Part shown: in pieces, positions 44,639-53,942 of the stretch | Position numbering within the stretch: the stretch's first letter is position 1 | Layout: each line of letters begins with the position of its first letter | Source: Pseudomonadota bacterium | GTDB lineage: Bacteria; Desulfobacterota; Desulfovibrionia; Desulfovibrionales; Desulfovibrionaceae | Direction: 5' to 3' | DNA length: 64,000 nucleotides | Assembly: GCA_023411815.1 (NCBI GenBank) | Contig: JAEYOJ010000089.1 | Location: 62,001-126,000 of the forward strand | Notes under the pieces: generated by a model | The model's input: the letters and a program-made list of their open reading frames with translations, nothing else | Database searches by the model: none | Told to the model about the DNA's origin: nothing | Program-made: the position numbers and the translations under genes

Positions 44639-44946
44639 GTACGGATTTCCCTTCAGCGCAAATAATGCATAACCCTCTCGGCAGGGGCGTCGTCAAATAG
44701 ATTGCCGTGCAGCATAAACAAAACGCAGGTCTGCGTTCAGCTACATATTGTAGGGGCATATAGCTCTCTTAGCGCTGCATGCATTTGATCGTAAGTAATC
44801 CCGGTGGCGGAAGGCATATCCTGACAGCTCAAACAAGTAAATGATCAAGTGAGGATAAAGAATATAGGCTCATTCATCGCGTCCATGTTGAGTGGGCTTG
44901 GTGGCGAACAATAAGCAGGAGATTAAACGAGATGAACAATTTTAGT
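44639..44946. other. Intergenic region between rarA and the TPR gene
   Basis: 308 bases, AT-rich. A small perfect palindrome AACGCAG-GT-CTGCGTT is at 44722-44737; on the minus strand it runs into TTTTGTTT. It must hold the promoter for the TPR gene. Nothing else that I can support. Confidence 0.45.
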
Positions 44947-46212
44947 TCATTTATCAACGTTGTCAGAAGGAGATTTAGAAGAAAATTTGTGCAATGATCG
45001 TCTCAACCTAATGGTGTGCTGCTGTGAAAGATGGCGTTCAGCCCCATATTCCTTGGGCTGGTAGAAGCGCCGGCCAATGAGATCATCGGGCAGGTAAAGC
45101 TGCTCAGTCCACCCTTCCGGAAAGTTGTGAGGGTATTTATAGTTCTTGCCGTAGCCCCATTCACGCTGCAAACGCGTCGTGGCGTTGCGCAGGTGCAGAG
45201 GCACGGGGCGCATGCCGTTTTCACGAATCTCCGACTGAGTGGCAAGATAGGCTGCATATGTGGAATTGCTCTTGGGAGCCAGGGCCAAGTATACAGCTGT
45301 TTCTGCCATGGGAATGAAGCCTTCGGGCATGCCAACCATTTCCACGGCCTGTTGGCAGGCGACGGCCATGGAAAGCGCATAGGGATCGGCCAGCCCGACG
45401 TCCTCGGAAGCTGATAAGATCAATCTGCGGCAGATGAAGCGTGGATCCTCGCCGCTCTCCAGCAGGCAGGACATGTAGTAGAGTGCGGCATCCGGGTCAG
45501 ATCCCCGGATGGATTTGATCATTGCCGAGGCAAGCTCGTAATGGCTATCGCCTCCGCGATCGCCGCGTTGGATTACCTCGGGCAGTGCCGGTCGCAATGC
45601 CTGGGGTTCGCGTTTCTCCGGTGGCAACTCAGCTACATACTCCAGCAAATTGAGCAGGGTGCGAGCATCTCCACCAGAGATGCCAGCCACCAGACGGCGG
45701 CTTTCCTCAGCCAATTCCAGACCTAAAGCCCTGAGACCTCTGTCCGTGATCTCCAGCAGGTCCGAATCGGTCAAAGGCATGAGCCGCAATACATGCAGTC
45801 TGGAAAGAAGCTGTCGGGTTACCGAGAATGATGGATTCTCCGTAGTCGTGGCGATGAGCGTGACTTCGCCGTTCTCCAGCTGAGGCAGGAAAAAATCCTG
45901 TTGAGCTTTACTGTAGCGATGCAGTTCATCCAGGATAAGAAGATCCACACCTGAAAGTTTTTTGCGCAGTTCGGCCAGACCGGTTTCCGGTGCGCTGACC
46001 CGGCGGTATGGCCTGCCCGTGGAACGGGCCAAAAGCAAAGCCAAAGTGGATTTCCCGCTGCCAGGCGGGCCGAAAAGAAGCAGGCTTGGCATGCGCTTCC
46101 CTCGGAGCAGCGCATCCAGCTTGGCCTTGAGGTGGCGCTGGCCGACGAAATCGCCGAGATCAGCCGGCCTGATGCTTTCGGCCAATGGCGTGCGATCCTG
46201 GTTGTTATCCAT
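44947..46212 (-). CDS. rarA: Replication-associated recombination ATPase RarA (MgsA)
   Basis: A 421-residue AAA+ ATPase related to clamp loaders and RuvB. DFVGQRHL, Walker A LLFGPPGSGKST, Walker B LLILDELHRYSKAQQD and sensor 1 TLIATTTENPSFSV are all present. It has the C-terminal tetramerisation domain (PVPLHLRNATTRLQREWGYGKNYKYPH). It acts at stalled forks. The frame is open upstream to 46302, into rsmE; ATG 46212 gives the usual family start and follows GAGGGAAA. Confidence 0.93.
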   Translation of the reverse strand: MDNNQDRTPLAESIRPADLGDFVGQRHLKAKLDALLRGKRMPSLLLFGPPGSGKSTLALLLARSTGRPYRRVSAPETGLAELRKKLSGVDLLILDELHRYSKAQQDFFLPQLENGEVTLIATTTENPSFSVTRQLLSRLHVLRLMPLTDSDLLEITDRGLRALGLELAEESRRLVAGISGGDARTLLNLLEYVAELPPEKREPQALRPALPEVIQRGDRGGDSHYELASAMIKSIRGSDPDAALYYMSCLLESGEDPRFICRRLILSASEDVGLADPYALSMAVACQQAVEMVGMPEGFIPMAETAVYLALAPKSNSTYAAYLATQSEIRENGMRPVPLHLRNATTRLQREWGYGKNYKYPHNFPEGWTEQLYLPDDLIGRRFYQPKEYGAERHLSQQHTIRLRRSLHKFSSKSPSDNVDK

Positions 46213-46244
46213 TACATTTCCCTCAAGGCTGGCCAGCTGCCTGA

Positions 46245-46967
46245 CTACTTTTGCTTGGCCCAGAAAGCTAAGCCCATGCCCAGCAGCGCCGCCGTCTCCC
46301 AACGCAGTATTCGGTTTCCCAGGCTGCGCGTCATAAATCCCGCCTTGATGAGCGCCTCTGCCTCGGCATTCTCCAGTCCTCCTTCGGGTCCCAGGACCAT
46401 GAGCACGTTGTCCTGTCCACCCAGATCAAGAACTGGGTCGATGAGCTGCTTACCCTGAGCTTCCCACAGCAAAAAACGCCTAGAATAGCTTTGTGCTGCT
46501 TCGACAAGGGAATTCATATTACTGAATGTGGCCAGTTCCGGTAACCAAGGGTTGGCGCTTTGCTTGGCAGCCGCCACAAGCTTAGGGTGCCAGCTGTCCT
46601 TGGGCTGATCCGGTATGTGGCCTTGACTGCGACTGGCTTGCCAGAACCAAAGACCTGCAGCTTCCAACTCAACGGCCTTTTCCAGCAGCCAGTCGCGCCG
46701 GTCGGCCTTGTTCCAGCCCACAGCCACGACAAGCCCGGATTTAGGCCGATCGGAAAAAGTTTCGGACAGACGCTCCAGCAGAGCGCCTTTACGATCCGCC
46801 GACACAAGCCGGAACAGGCCTTCCCGACCTTGACCATCGAAAAGCCGTACAGTCGCACCAATTGGAGTTCGCAGCACCTTGATAAGGTGCTGCGTCTCGC
46901 TGCTGTCGAGAACAAACGGCTCACTCCATTGATCGGGTGGACAGTAGAAGGAATTGAGTCGAGCCAT
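46245..46967 (-). CDS. rsmE: 16S rRNA (uracil1498-N3)-methyltransferase
   Basis: A 240-residue SPOUT methyltransferase. An N-terminal PUA-like part (HLIKVLRTPIGATVRLFDGQG) is followed by the knotted SAM domain (VVAVGWNKADRRDWLLEKAVELEAAG, VLMVLGPEGGLENAEAEAL, RILRWETAAL). ATG 46967 was chosen for the MARLNSFY start; a TTG three codons earlier is also open. It starts next to the gcvT stop. Confidence 0.92.
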   Translation of the reverse strand: MARLNSFYCPPDQWSEPFVLDSSETQHLIKVLRTPIGATVRLFDGQGREGLFRLVSADRKGALLERLSETFSDRPKSGLVVAVGWNKADRRDWLLEKAVELEAAGLWFWQASRSQGHIPDQPKDSWHPKLVAAAKQSANPWLPELATFSNMNSLVEAAQSYSRRFLLWEAQGKQLIDPVLDLGGQDNVLMVLGPEGGLENAEAEALIKAGFMTRSLGNRILRWETAALLGMGLAFWAKQK

Positions 46968-46972
46968 GTATC

Positions 46973-48058
46973 TCAATCAATCTTCATGCGAGCTGTTCCG
47001 TTCTTGTAGAAGGGCAACTCGACCCTTGTGGCGCATAACTCGCTGCGCTGGGCTTGTATGAGATACTCCTTGCCGTCGGCTGCAGGTGCACTCACATAGG
47101 CCAAGGCTATGCAGTGTCCCAGAGAAGGCGAGAATGAGCCGCTCGTGACCACACCGACCACGGAGCCGTCGCGAAGGGCTATCTTGTCTCCGTGTCGCGC
47201 GCTGCGGCGGCCAGGAATTTCCAGGGGGATAAGCTTCTCGCGCACTCTGTCCAATTTGTCTTTGCCTATGAATTCTGCGGGGGAATTCATAAGAAATCCA
47301 TAGCCGGCTTCGACTGGAGTGTGTGTGGTGTCCAAGTCCTGACCATATAGCGGATAACCCAGTTCAAGCCGTAATGTATCACGCGCGCCCAGCCCAGCGG
47401 CTTTCACTTCAGGCAGGCTTGCCAGCTTCTCCCACGCTTCCAGAGCCGTGCTCACGTCCAGATAAAGCTCGAAACCAAGTTCGCCGGTATAACCCGTACG
47501 GCTGACGAGCATTGACGCTCCAGCATAAGTCGTGCGCTCAAAGCCGAAGTACTTTAGATGCTTGCATGTTTTTCCCAGGAGAGCTTCGACAGCCTGGAGG
47601 GACAAGGGACCCTGTACGTCGATTTTTGCCACTTGATCGGATGCATTTTCCAGGGACAGACCTGCAGGAAGATGAGCTTTGATCCAATCGAAGTCGGAGC
47701 CCTCGCAGGCGCCGTTGACCACGAGCATGTAGTCATCCTGTGCAAGTCGATAAACTATCAAATCATCCAGCACGCCGCCGACTTCGTTGAGCATAAAGCC
47801 GTAGCGGCACTTGCCGGGCTGTAGCGTATCAAGGTTGTGGGTTACGATTCGACTCAGGGCCTGGGTTGCCCCCTGTCCACGCACATAAAACTCACCCATG
47901 TGGCATATATCGAAAATGGAGACCTGTTGCCGGGTGTGCTGGTGTTCCGCGAGAATGCCTGCATACTGCACCGGCATCTCCCATCCGGCAAAATCCACCA
48001 TCTTGGCGCCATGGGCCTTATGCCAGGAGTTGAGCGGGGTGGTCTTGAGCGTTTCCAA
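46973..48058 (-). CDS. gcvT: Aminomethyltransferase (glycine cleavage T protein), TTG start
   Basis: A 361-residue folate-dependent enzyme. TPLNSWHKAHGAKMVDFAGWEMPVQY is split here as the N-terminal signature, with DICHMGEF, RTGYTGELGFELY and the C-terminal barrel (VVGVVTSGSFSPSLGHCIALAYV). T protein releases ammonia and makes methylene-tetrahydrofolate from the aminomethyl group on H protein. The first codon is TTG; AGGAGG lies 6 bases before it. gcvH and gcvP are not in the window, and there is no glycine riboswitch in the 49-base gap upstream. Confidence 0.93.
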   Translation of the reverse strand: METLKTTPLNSWHKAHGAKMVDFAGWEMPVQYAGILAEHQHTRQQVSIFDICHMGEFYVRGQGATQALSRIVTHNLDTLQPGKCRYGFMLNEVGGVLDDLIVYRLAQDDYMLVVNGACEGSDFDWIKAHLPAGLSLENASDQVAKIDVQGPLSLQAVEALLGKTCKHLKYFGFERTTYAGASMLVSRTGYTGELGFELYLDVSTALEAWEKLASLPEVKAAGLGARDTLRLELGYPLYGQDLDTTHTPVEAGYGFLMNSPAEFIGKDKLDRVREKLIPLEIPGRRSARHGDKIALRDGSVVGVVTSGSFSPSLGHCIALAYVSAPAADGKEYLIQAQRSELCATRVELPFYKNGTARMKID

Positions 48059-48107
48059 AGTGATCCTCCTGTCTCGGATTAAACGAGCGGTTCGGCTCGG
48101 ACGTGGT

Positions 48108-49859
48108 TCACATGGCCGTAGTCAATGCGGGAGGGGGATTGCGTTCCCGGCGTGATTTCCGAATGGAGCGAAACTCGTCCAGCAAAGAAACCAAACGGCT
48201 ATAGAGCTTCTTGGTCTTTTTACCATACTCGGTCACTTCATCGTCATCTTTTTCCAAATAATTACGGAGCAAGTAGCGATCGCTGAGTATTTGTTCACCG
48301 ATGGCCAGCACGTTACCAACTAGCTCGTCAAAGTAGTTGACGATTTCAAATTTCAAGTCGTTGAGCACATCGGTCATGATTTGAAGCATCTCAAGGTAGG
48401 AAACCTTCTTGCCTTTGTATTCTCGGTCAAGAAGATCCTCCAGCAGCTTCACCTTTCTTGCTTGCTGGATATAGCTGTATTTCGCCCATACCTCTTGGTA
48501 GAGATCATGGAGATCGTTAAAGGTGTCGTAATTGTCTGGATTGAGGAGATAGCTGTCCAGGGCTTTTACGACTCCTGCGTAGAACTCGTCCGAATAACCT
48601 ATGATGCGCCGTTGATGCTTGGAAAGCCACGAATAAAGGAACTTGAGACGCTTATCATGCGTGTCGGTATCCTTGACTATTTCCTGGCGTTTGAACGTGA
48701 TAATACCCATGTATTCGCCCCGGACAATATCTGTCAGGCGCAAAATCATGTTGTAAGTGTCTTTGATGATATTCAGATCGCCAAGCACCTCGCCAGTAAG
48801 GGGATGAATTACCTCCTGGCGCAGCACCGACAAGGCTCTGTCTTCCCTGACGTTAAAAGGGTTGAAGCGGTGCTGCTTATAGAGGATGCGCAGGATGATT
48901 ACCCGGTTTTCTTCATCCACGAAGAATCCGCCTCGCTTGAGTATGGCCAGAGCTTCCTTTTGTTCCTTGTCCACTGAAACTAGGGCGACCTTTTCAGCGC
49001 GAGGATAATGTTTGGCTCTTGGATGACTGTAGAGCGTTGTGATGGTCCGATCAGACTGGCCAAGTACCCTGATGAGGAATCGTTCACCCATGCGGAAGAG
49101 TCTGCGTGAAAAAAGGGCAGAGGAAGTACGCCGCTCGGATACGATGGGAAAGCCGTACAGTTCCATCAAGAATTGGTAGACGAAAAGCCTGTTCCGTTCA
49201 TAGAGGCAGTTGTCGCCCGGCCTAAATTTTTTGATTTTAAAGCCGAAACGCTTGATCTCGGAATCCAAGTCTGAGGGAAATGATGCGTAAATGCCTGAAA
49301 GATAGAATTCCCCATTGCGATCCGTGGACATGACCTGGCCGCGCTCCAACTGTAGCAGATACTCAAGCAATGTTGGATAATGCTCCAGGTATGAAATATC
49401 CTTGCCGCCAAACTGCTGCATGAGCTTGTTGTGACTCTTTCGGGGAAGACGGCTACGGAGGGTTTGCAGATTCTGCGCTCCAACCGTGTTCAGCAATGGA
49501 CATGCAACGCCATCACTGGTTTCCGGGAGATCGAGAATATTGTGAACGCGATCAAACTGGAAGATTTCATGCAATGAATCGATAGGCCGTTCAAAAGCTA
49601 CCATGCTGAAGCCAGGAAGCTCTTTGTATTCAAAGAGATCGACCTCAAAGGAAGGCAACAGTTCGCGTGATTCGACCAGGGGATAGCTCTCGTGCTCTAG
49701 ATAGGGCTTCAAAAGGCAGTATTTAACGTGCACGACATCCAGGAAGCGCTTCAGGGCATCAAGTGTACTGATATGCAGAATCCCTTCAATGGCCTTGCCA
49801 TTGTCCTTCCAGGCGAGTCCAGCGCTTTTAGTGAAAGCCTCTTCCCATATCATGGCCAT
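48108..49859 (-). CDS. Large protein of unknown function, 583 residues
   Basis: I recognise no family. It is soluble, with no signal peptide or membrane helix. The composition is charged and aromatic (many Tyr, Phe, Arg, Lys). The C-terminal ~250 residues look helical (RLTDIVRGEYMGIITFKRQE, LYQEVWAKYSYIQQARKVK, KKTKKLYSRLVSLLDEFRSI). A basic patch (RRTSSALFSRRLFRMGERFLIRV) stands near the middle. ATG 49859 follows GGAGGAGAG at good distance; the frame is open nine codons further to 49886. It may be co-transcribed with gcvT (49-base gap). No Cys pairs, nucleotide-binding loop or nuclease motif was found. Confidence 0.7.
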   Translation of the reverse strand: MAMIWEEAFTKSAGLAWKDNGKAIEGILHISTLDALKRFLDVVHVKYCLLKPYLEHESYPLVESRELLPSFEVDLFEYKELPGFSMVAFERPIDSLHEIFQFDRVHNILDLPETSDGVACPLLNTVGAQNLQTLRSRLPRKSHNKLMQQFGGKDISYLEHYPTLLEYLLQLERGQVMSTDRNGEFYLSGIYASFPSDLDSEIKRFGFKIKKFRPGDNCLYERNRLFVYQFLMELYGFPIVSERRTSSALFSRRLFRMGERFLIRVLGQSDRTITTLYSHPRAKHYPRAEKVALVSVDKEQKEALAILKRGGFFVDEENRVIILRILYKQHRFNPFNVREDRALSVLRQEVIHPLTGEVLGDLNIIKDTYNMILRLTDIVRGEYMGIITFKRQEIVKDTDTHDKRLKFLYSWLSKHQRRIIGYSDEFYAGVVKALDSYLLNPDNYDTFNDLHDLYQEVWAKYSYIQQARKVKLLEDLLDREYKGKKVSYLEMLQIMTDVLNDLKFEIVNYFDELVGNVLAIGEQILSDRYLLRNYLEKDDDEVTEYGKKTKKLYSRLVSLLDEFRSIRKSRRERNPPPALTTAM

Positions 49860-50337
49860 GAGAGTATTCTCTCCTCCAATGTGCATGCCGCTTCGATGAA
49901 CTTGGCCTGAGTGCTGTCGTGAAAAGGCCCTGTCCTTCTCCCGTGAAACCGCTGCGTGTTGCCTTCCGGGACCTTATTCTAGTCATCGAAGGCAGCAAAT
50001 GACAATACTATACTTGATAGATATCCCAGGATAAAATGCTTTCTTCATGGCGTGTTCGGTCTTGTATACCTGCATTTGGCAGGGCACGTTAAGTTGGATC
50101 CGCCTCGGGGGAGCGGCTTATTGAACCATATGAAAAAAGCTCTTCCCGCAAAACAGAAAACATGACATGAAACAGCAGGTGTTGATCCGCACGCGCTTGT
50201 TGAAGTATGATAGATAATTTTATGTATTCAGATTTTGATGCTGCTTTCTGTTTTTCTACTCTCTGGAAAGATGACTAGTAACTGCATTGCTTTAATAGAA
50301 CCGCCAAGATCGTTTTAATGCAGCTAGAACGGCTATA
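49860..50337. other. AT-rich divergent intergenic region
   Basis: About 480 bases between the unknown minus-strand gene and the GAF gene. It must hold both promoters. TATGATAGATAAT near 50206 has a -10-like look. No gene, RNA or clear repeat that I can support. Confidence 0.45.
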
Positions 50338-51324
50338 ATGACAACACTTATTTCATTGGACAAGCAGACTTATCTTGATCAGATACTCTGTATTGTGTGT
50401 AACGTATTTGAGGCTCATTCAGCTGTTTTGTTTCTGCAGGTTGGCGAGGATCAATATCGTATCAATTCTTTTTTCAGCTTGAGTGACTCTATCCGGCACG
50501 ATGTCGTCATTTCAACCAGCACAGGACTAACAGGCTGGATTATACGCAATGGCAAGCCTCTGCTCATCAATAATTTCGATAGAGCCAAGGGGCATCTTGG
50601 GTATTATGTTGTAGGTGAGGAGTCTGAGATTAGGGCGTTTATGGGCTGCCCCTTGGATCAAGGCCAGGGTGTGTTATGCCTAGATAGCAAAAGAACCTAT
50701 TCTTTCAGCGATAAAGATCAGAAAATCCTGCATCAGTTCGTCAGGCTGGTGGATACTTTGATTGCTGAATTCAAACGCCTGACTGCAGGATGCGCTGAGC
50801 AGCGTTACTACCAAGGCTTAAAACTCCTTAGCGAACTTCACAACAAAGTTTCAGGTTGGTTGGCATACCTGACTAACTTTTTGAGTCTGCTTTCCGGAGT
50901 TACCGGTTTTTCCCACTGCTTTCTTGCTGTTTGTGATGCACAGGGCCATTTTTATTCGGTGGAAAGCTGCAATAAGGAGCTTGTGCCTGGTGTCGACGCC
51001 CTGACTCAGCAGTTCACAATAGATAATGGCTTGATAGGCTGGGTCTTTAGAAATGGCTCGCCAATCTTCGCCAACAAGAAAGATCTAACGTCACCTTCAG
51101 CATCCTTGCTAGGGCCAGGCGTCCCGCTTCCGGATTTCGTCAGTGTGGCCTGCGTGCCCGTCGCAATTCATAAGCGCACAAGGGGCGTTATTGTGCTGGC
51201 CAGTACCACTCCTCAGTCGACCGGTCGGGAGCTTCGAGCATTCGTCAAAATTGTTGCATCTAACCTGTCAATTTTTCTTGAGAACCTCTACCTAAGAAAC
51301 CGATTGACCAGTTCCGGCGGCTAA
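50338..51324 (+). CDS. Tandem GAF-domain protein
   Basis: A 328-residue protein. GAF domain 1 spans ~10-150 (GLTGWIIRNGKPLLINNFD, GCPLDQGQGVLCLDSKRTYSFSDKD) and GAF 2 ~170-315 (NGLIGWVFRNGSPIFANKKD, SVACVPVAIHKRTRGVIVLAS). There is no kinase, cyclase or DNA-binding output domain, so it may act through a partner. It lies 89 bases before mreB in the same direction. The ribosome site before ATG 50338 is poor, so the start is only probable. Confidence 0.8.
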   Translation: MTTLISLDKQTYLDQILCIVCNVFEAHSAVLFLQVGEDQYRINSFFSLSDSIRHDVVISTSTGLTGWIIRNGKPLLINNFDRAKGHLGYYVVGEESEIRAFMGCPLDQGQGVLCLDSKRTYSFSDKDQKILHQFVRLVDTLIAEFKRLTAGCAEQRYYQGLKLLSELHNKVSGWLAYLTNFLSLLSGVTGFSHCFLAVCDAQGHFYSVESCNKELVPGVDALTQQFTIDNGLIGWVFRNGSPIFANKKDLTSPSASLLGPGVPLPDFVSVACVPVAIHKRTRGVIVLASTTPQSTGRELRAFVKIVASNLSIFLENLYLRNRLTSSGG

Positions 51325-51413
51325 CGATAGGAAAAAAGCCGTTATAAAACCGAGCGCATCCCTGCGAATTCCCCCGAAATCGGGGTCACACTCTAGCCGG
51401 CGGAATCAGTGAC

Positions 51414-52439
51414 ATGATCTTCGGTAGGCTTTTTGGCTTATTCGGCAAGGACTTGGCCATGGACCTGGGTACTGCCAATTCGCTCATCTATCTTCCGAGT
51501 GATGGCATAGTGCTCAATGAGCCGTCGGTCGTGGCCCTAGATAAGCGCGAGGGAAGGATTATCGCCGTTGGCCGTGAGGCAAAAGATTATCTTGGACGAA
51601 CGCCGGAGCGTATCCGCGCCATACGCCCCCTAAAGGACGGCGTAATCGCGGACTTTGAAGTCACAAGGCAGATGATCGCCTATTTCATCCGTAAGGTGAC
51701 TCGCGGCTACCAAGCCGTCAAACCTCGTATTATAATAGCCGTGCCGACAGGCATCACTCAGGTGGAGAAGCGCGCGGTCATCGAGTCGGCTCAACTTGCT
51801 GGTGTGCGCGAGGTGCGTCTCATCGAGGAGCCCATGGCTGCGGCTATCGGCGCTGGACTACCGATCGACAAGGCTGTCGGCAACATGGTCGTTGACATCG
51901 GTGGCGGAACCACTGAGGTCGCGGTCATCAGCCTGTCGGCCGTGGCTTACTCCGAATCAGTGCGAGTCGCGGGTGACGAGCTCAATGAATCGATCCAGCG
52001 GTATATTCAAGAGCGTTTCAAGCTGCTCATTGGCGAGAATATGTCTGAAAGGATCAAAATGCAGATCGGTTCGGCCATGCCGCTGCCGGAGCCGCTCAGC
52101 ATGAGTATTTCGGGCAAGAATGTAGTCAATGGTACGCCGACCATGATCACCGTTACCGATGAGCACATTCGTGAGGCCATTGCCGATCCCGTTAACACCA
52201 TCGTTTCCGCGGTGCGTAAGGCCTTGGAGAAAACACCGGCGGAACTGGTTGCGGACATTGCCGATAATGGCCTTCTCCTGGCTGGTGGTGGTGCGTTGCT
52301 CAAAGGGTTGGATCGACGTATCGCCGAGGCAACGGATTTGAACGTTCGTCTGGATCATGATCCTCTTACGACCGTTGTCCGTGGGACCGGCAAGGCCATG
52401 GAGCAGATGAAGGCATATAAGGCCGTCTTCATCAATTAG
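51414..52439 (+). CDS. mreB: Rod shape-determining protein MreB
   Basis: A 341-residue bacterial actin. Phosphate loops DLGTANSLIY and VVDIGGGTTEVAVISL, IIIAVPTGITQVEKRAV and LIEEPMAAAIGAGLPI are all present. It forms membrane-bound filaments guiding lateral wall synthesis. mreC, mreD and rodA, often next to mreB, are not here; instead a GAF protein precedes it and an inositol-phosphatase family gene follows. Confidence 0.96.
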   Translation: MIFGRLFGLFGKDLAMDLGTANSLIYLPSDGIVLNEPSVVALDKREGRIIAVGREAKDYLGRTPERIRAIRPLKDGVIADFEVTRQMIAYFIRKVTRGYQAVKPRIIIAVPTGITQVEKRAVIESAQLAGVREVRLIEEPMAAAIGAGLPIDKAVGNMVVDIGGGTTEVAVISLSAVAYSESVRVAGDELNESIQRYIQERFKLLIGENMSERIKMQIGSAMPLPEPLSMSISGKNVVNGTPTMITVTDEHIREAIADPVNTIVSAVRKALEKTPAELVADIADNGLLLAGGGALLKGLDRRIAEATDLNVRLDHDPLTTVVRGTGKAMEQMKAYKAVFIN

Positions 52440-52499
52440 CCTTGCGTGCCATGTGCGCTCCACAACGAATCCATTCGTCCTGCTCCATGGAGTTCCGGC

Positions 52500-53288
52500 A
52501 TGACGTTTAGCGTAAGAAGCAACTTGCTGCGTCAGGCAGAGGCGGTTGTACGTGATGCCGGGGCCATCATTGCCGCGGATTGGCGTAAGCCTAGGGACGT
52601 GTATCTCAAAGGGCGCATAGACCTGCTTACGCGTACCGACATGGCCGTGGAAGCATTCCTGAAGGAAAACCTGCAGCGTGTGCTGCCGGGGGCGGATATT
52701 CTTGCCGAGGAAACAGCCAATGCCACAGTGCCGGGTGAGTTGACCTGGATCATCGACCCCGTGGACGGGACTACCAACTTTGCGCACGGCTTTCCTTTCG
52801 TAGCCTCTTCCGTGGCCTTATGGTGCGATGGGCGTGTCGTGCTCGGAATTGTCAATGCGCCGCTCCTCGGCGAGTGCTTCACGGCTGTGGAAGAGGAGGG
52901 GGCTTGTCTCAATGGACAACCGATTTCCGTCTCGAACCAGACCGACCTAGAGTCGTCGCTTATCGCGACGGGCTTCCCATATGGAATTCGAGAGAAGATT
53001 GACGTCGTCATGGCCAATCTGAAGCACATGCTCTTGCAGACGCAGGGTGTGCGCAGGGCAGGATCGGCAGCCCTTGATCTTGCCTTCACGGCCTGCGGAC
53101 GTTTCGACGGTTTCTACGAGTCGGACCTGAAATCTTGGGATACAGCCGCGGGTTGGCTGTTGGTCAAGGAAGCTGGCGGTCAGGTTTCCTCTTACGACAG
53201 CAAGATTCCTTACTCGCTGGGTGCTTCGACCATCCTGGCCAGCAATGGGCGAATTCATGAGGCCATGAGCGCTTTGCTCAAGGGCTGA
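52500..53288 (+). CDS. suhB: Inositol-1-monophosphatase family protein
   Basis: A 262-residue Mg-dependent phosphatase. LAEETAN is the first metal site; WIIDPVDGTTNFAHGFPF the second; SDLKSWDTAAGWLLVKEAGG the third. ATG 52500 follows GGAG; the frame is open back to 52446. Substrate could be inositol phosphate, NADP or 3'-phosphoadenosine phosphate; the sequence alone does not decide. The 3' end faces the Nudix gene. Confidence 0.9.
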   Translation: MTFSVRSNLLRQAEAVVRDAGAIIAADWRKPRDVYLKGRIDLLTRTDMAVEAFLKENLQRVLPGADILAEETANATVPGELTWIIDPVDGTTNFAHGFPFVASSVALWCDGRVVLGIVNAPLLGECFTAVEEEGACLNGQPISVSNQTDLESSLIATGFPYGIREKIDVVMANLKHMLLQTQGVRRAGSAALDLAFTACGRFDGFYESDLKSWDTAAGWLLVKEAGGQVSSYDSKIPYSLGASTILASNGRIHEAMSALLKG

Positions 53289-53327
53289 GAGGCAATCGCC
53301 TGCAAAAGAGTCGTCAGGCTGGTCTAA

Positions 53328-53909
53328 TTAAGAAGATGCGGTGGCGTGGGAATTCGCGGAGGGGAAAATAAGCCCGTTTTCCCAAAAGTAAGCCAGCCCA
53401 GGGGTAAGCAGATCGCGAAAGTTGATTACCAAGCTTTCGAGTTCCTGCTCATCCACGAAGTAGCCGCCGGCCAGTTCAAGGGGTGCCGGAACGGGCTGCC
53501 GATCGACCTTGCCTGCTGAGTAGAGCGAGACGAACTCCCAGCCTGTATTTGGGCCAGCTTCAAGGCGCTGCTTTAGTCGTAACGAATCCACCTGGATGCC
53601 AAGCTTCTGCTGAAGTTCACGCAAAGCGGCATCTTCGCTGGATTCGCCGGCCTGGACATGGCCAGAGGCTGAAATATCCCAGCGCCCAGGGAAGAGGGCC
53701 TTGGCGTAACCACGTTTTTGAAGAAATACCTTGCCCTGTTGATTGTAGAGCAGGACCATTACCGAGCGATGCCTCAAGCTCTGTTTGTGCACTTCATGGA
53801 GAGGCAGCACGGCTATGGGCTGATCCTGCTGATCCACCACCTCCACTAGTTCGGAAGAAGAGGCGGAGAGGGGCACCATATTTCTTTTTAAGTTCTTTTT
53901 GGCAGTCAT
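53328..53909 (-). CDS. Nudix-domain protein with degenerate catalytic box
   Basis: A 193-residue protein similar to the YfcD/IPP isomerase-like Nudix group (ELVEVVDQQDQPIAVLPLHEVHK, SVMVLLYNQQGKVFLQKRG, FPGRWDISASGHVQAGES). The Nudix box should read G-x5-E-x7-REU-x-EE-x-GU; here it is GHVQAGESSEDAALRELQQKLGI, so the two metal-binding Glu are Gln and Lys. It may be inactive as a hydrolase or use another chemistry. The frame stays open for 209 codons upstream, but that part is antisense to rimI. ATG 53909 is my choice; ATG 53879 is also possible. Confidence 0.75.
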   Translation of the reverse strand: MTAKKNLKRNMVPLSASSSELVEVVDQQDQPIAVLPLHEVHKQSLRHRSVMVLLYNQQGKVFLQKRGYAKALFPGRWDISASGHVQAGESSEDAALRELQQKLGIQVDSLRLKQRLEAGPNTGWEFVSLYSAGKVDRQPVPAPLELAGGYFVDEQELESLVINFRDLLTPGLAYFWENGLIFPSANSHATASS

Positions 53910-53942
53910 GACCAAGGCGCTCAGGCTTTTTAGGATGGAATC

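Noticed and set aside
48059..48107. Glycine riboswitch in front of gcvT
   Set aside because: The gap is only 49 bases, too short for a glycine aptamer, and shows no matching structure.
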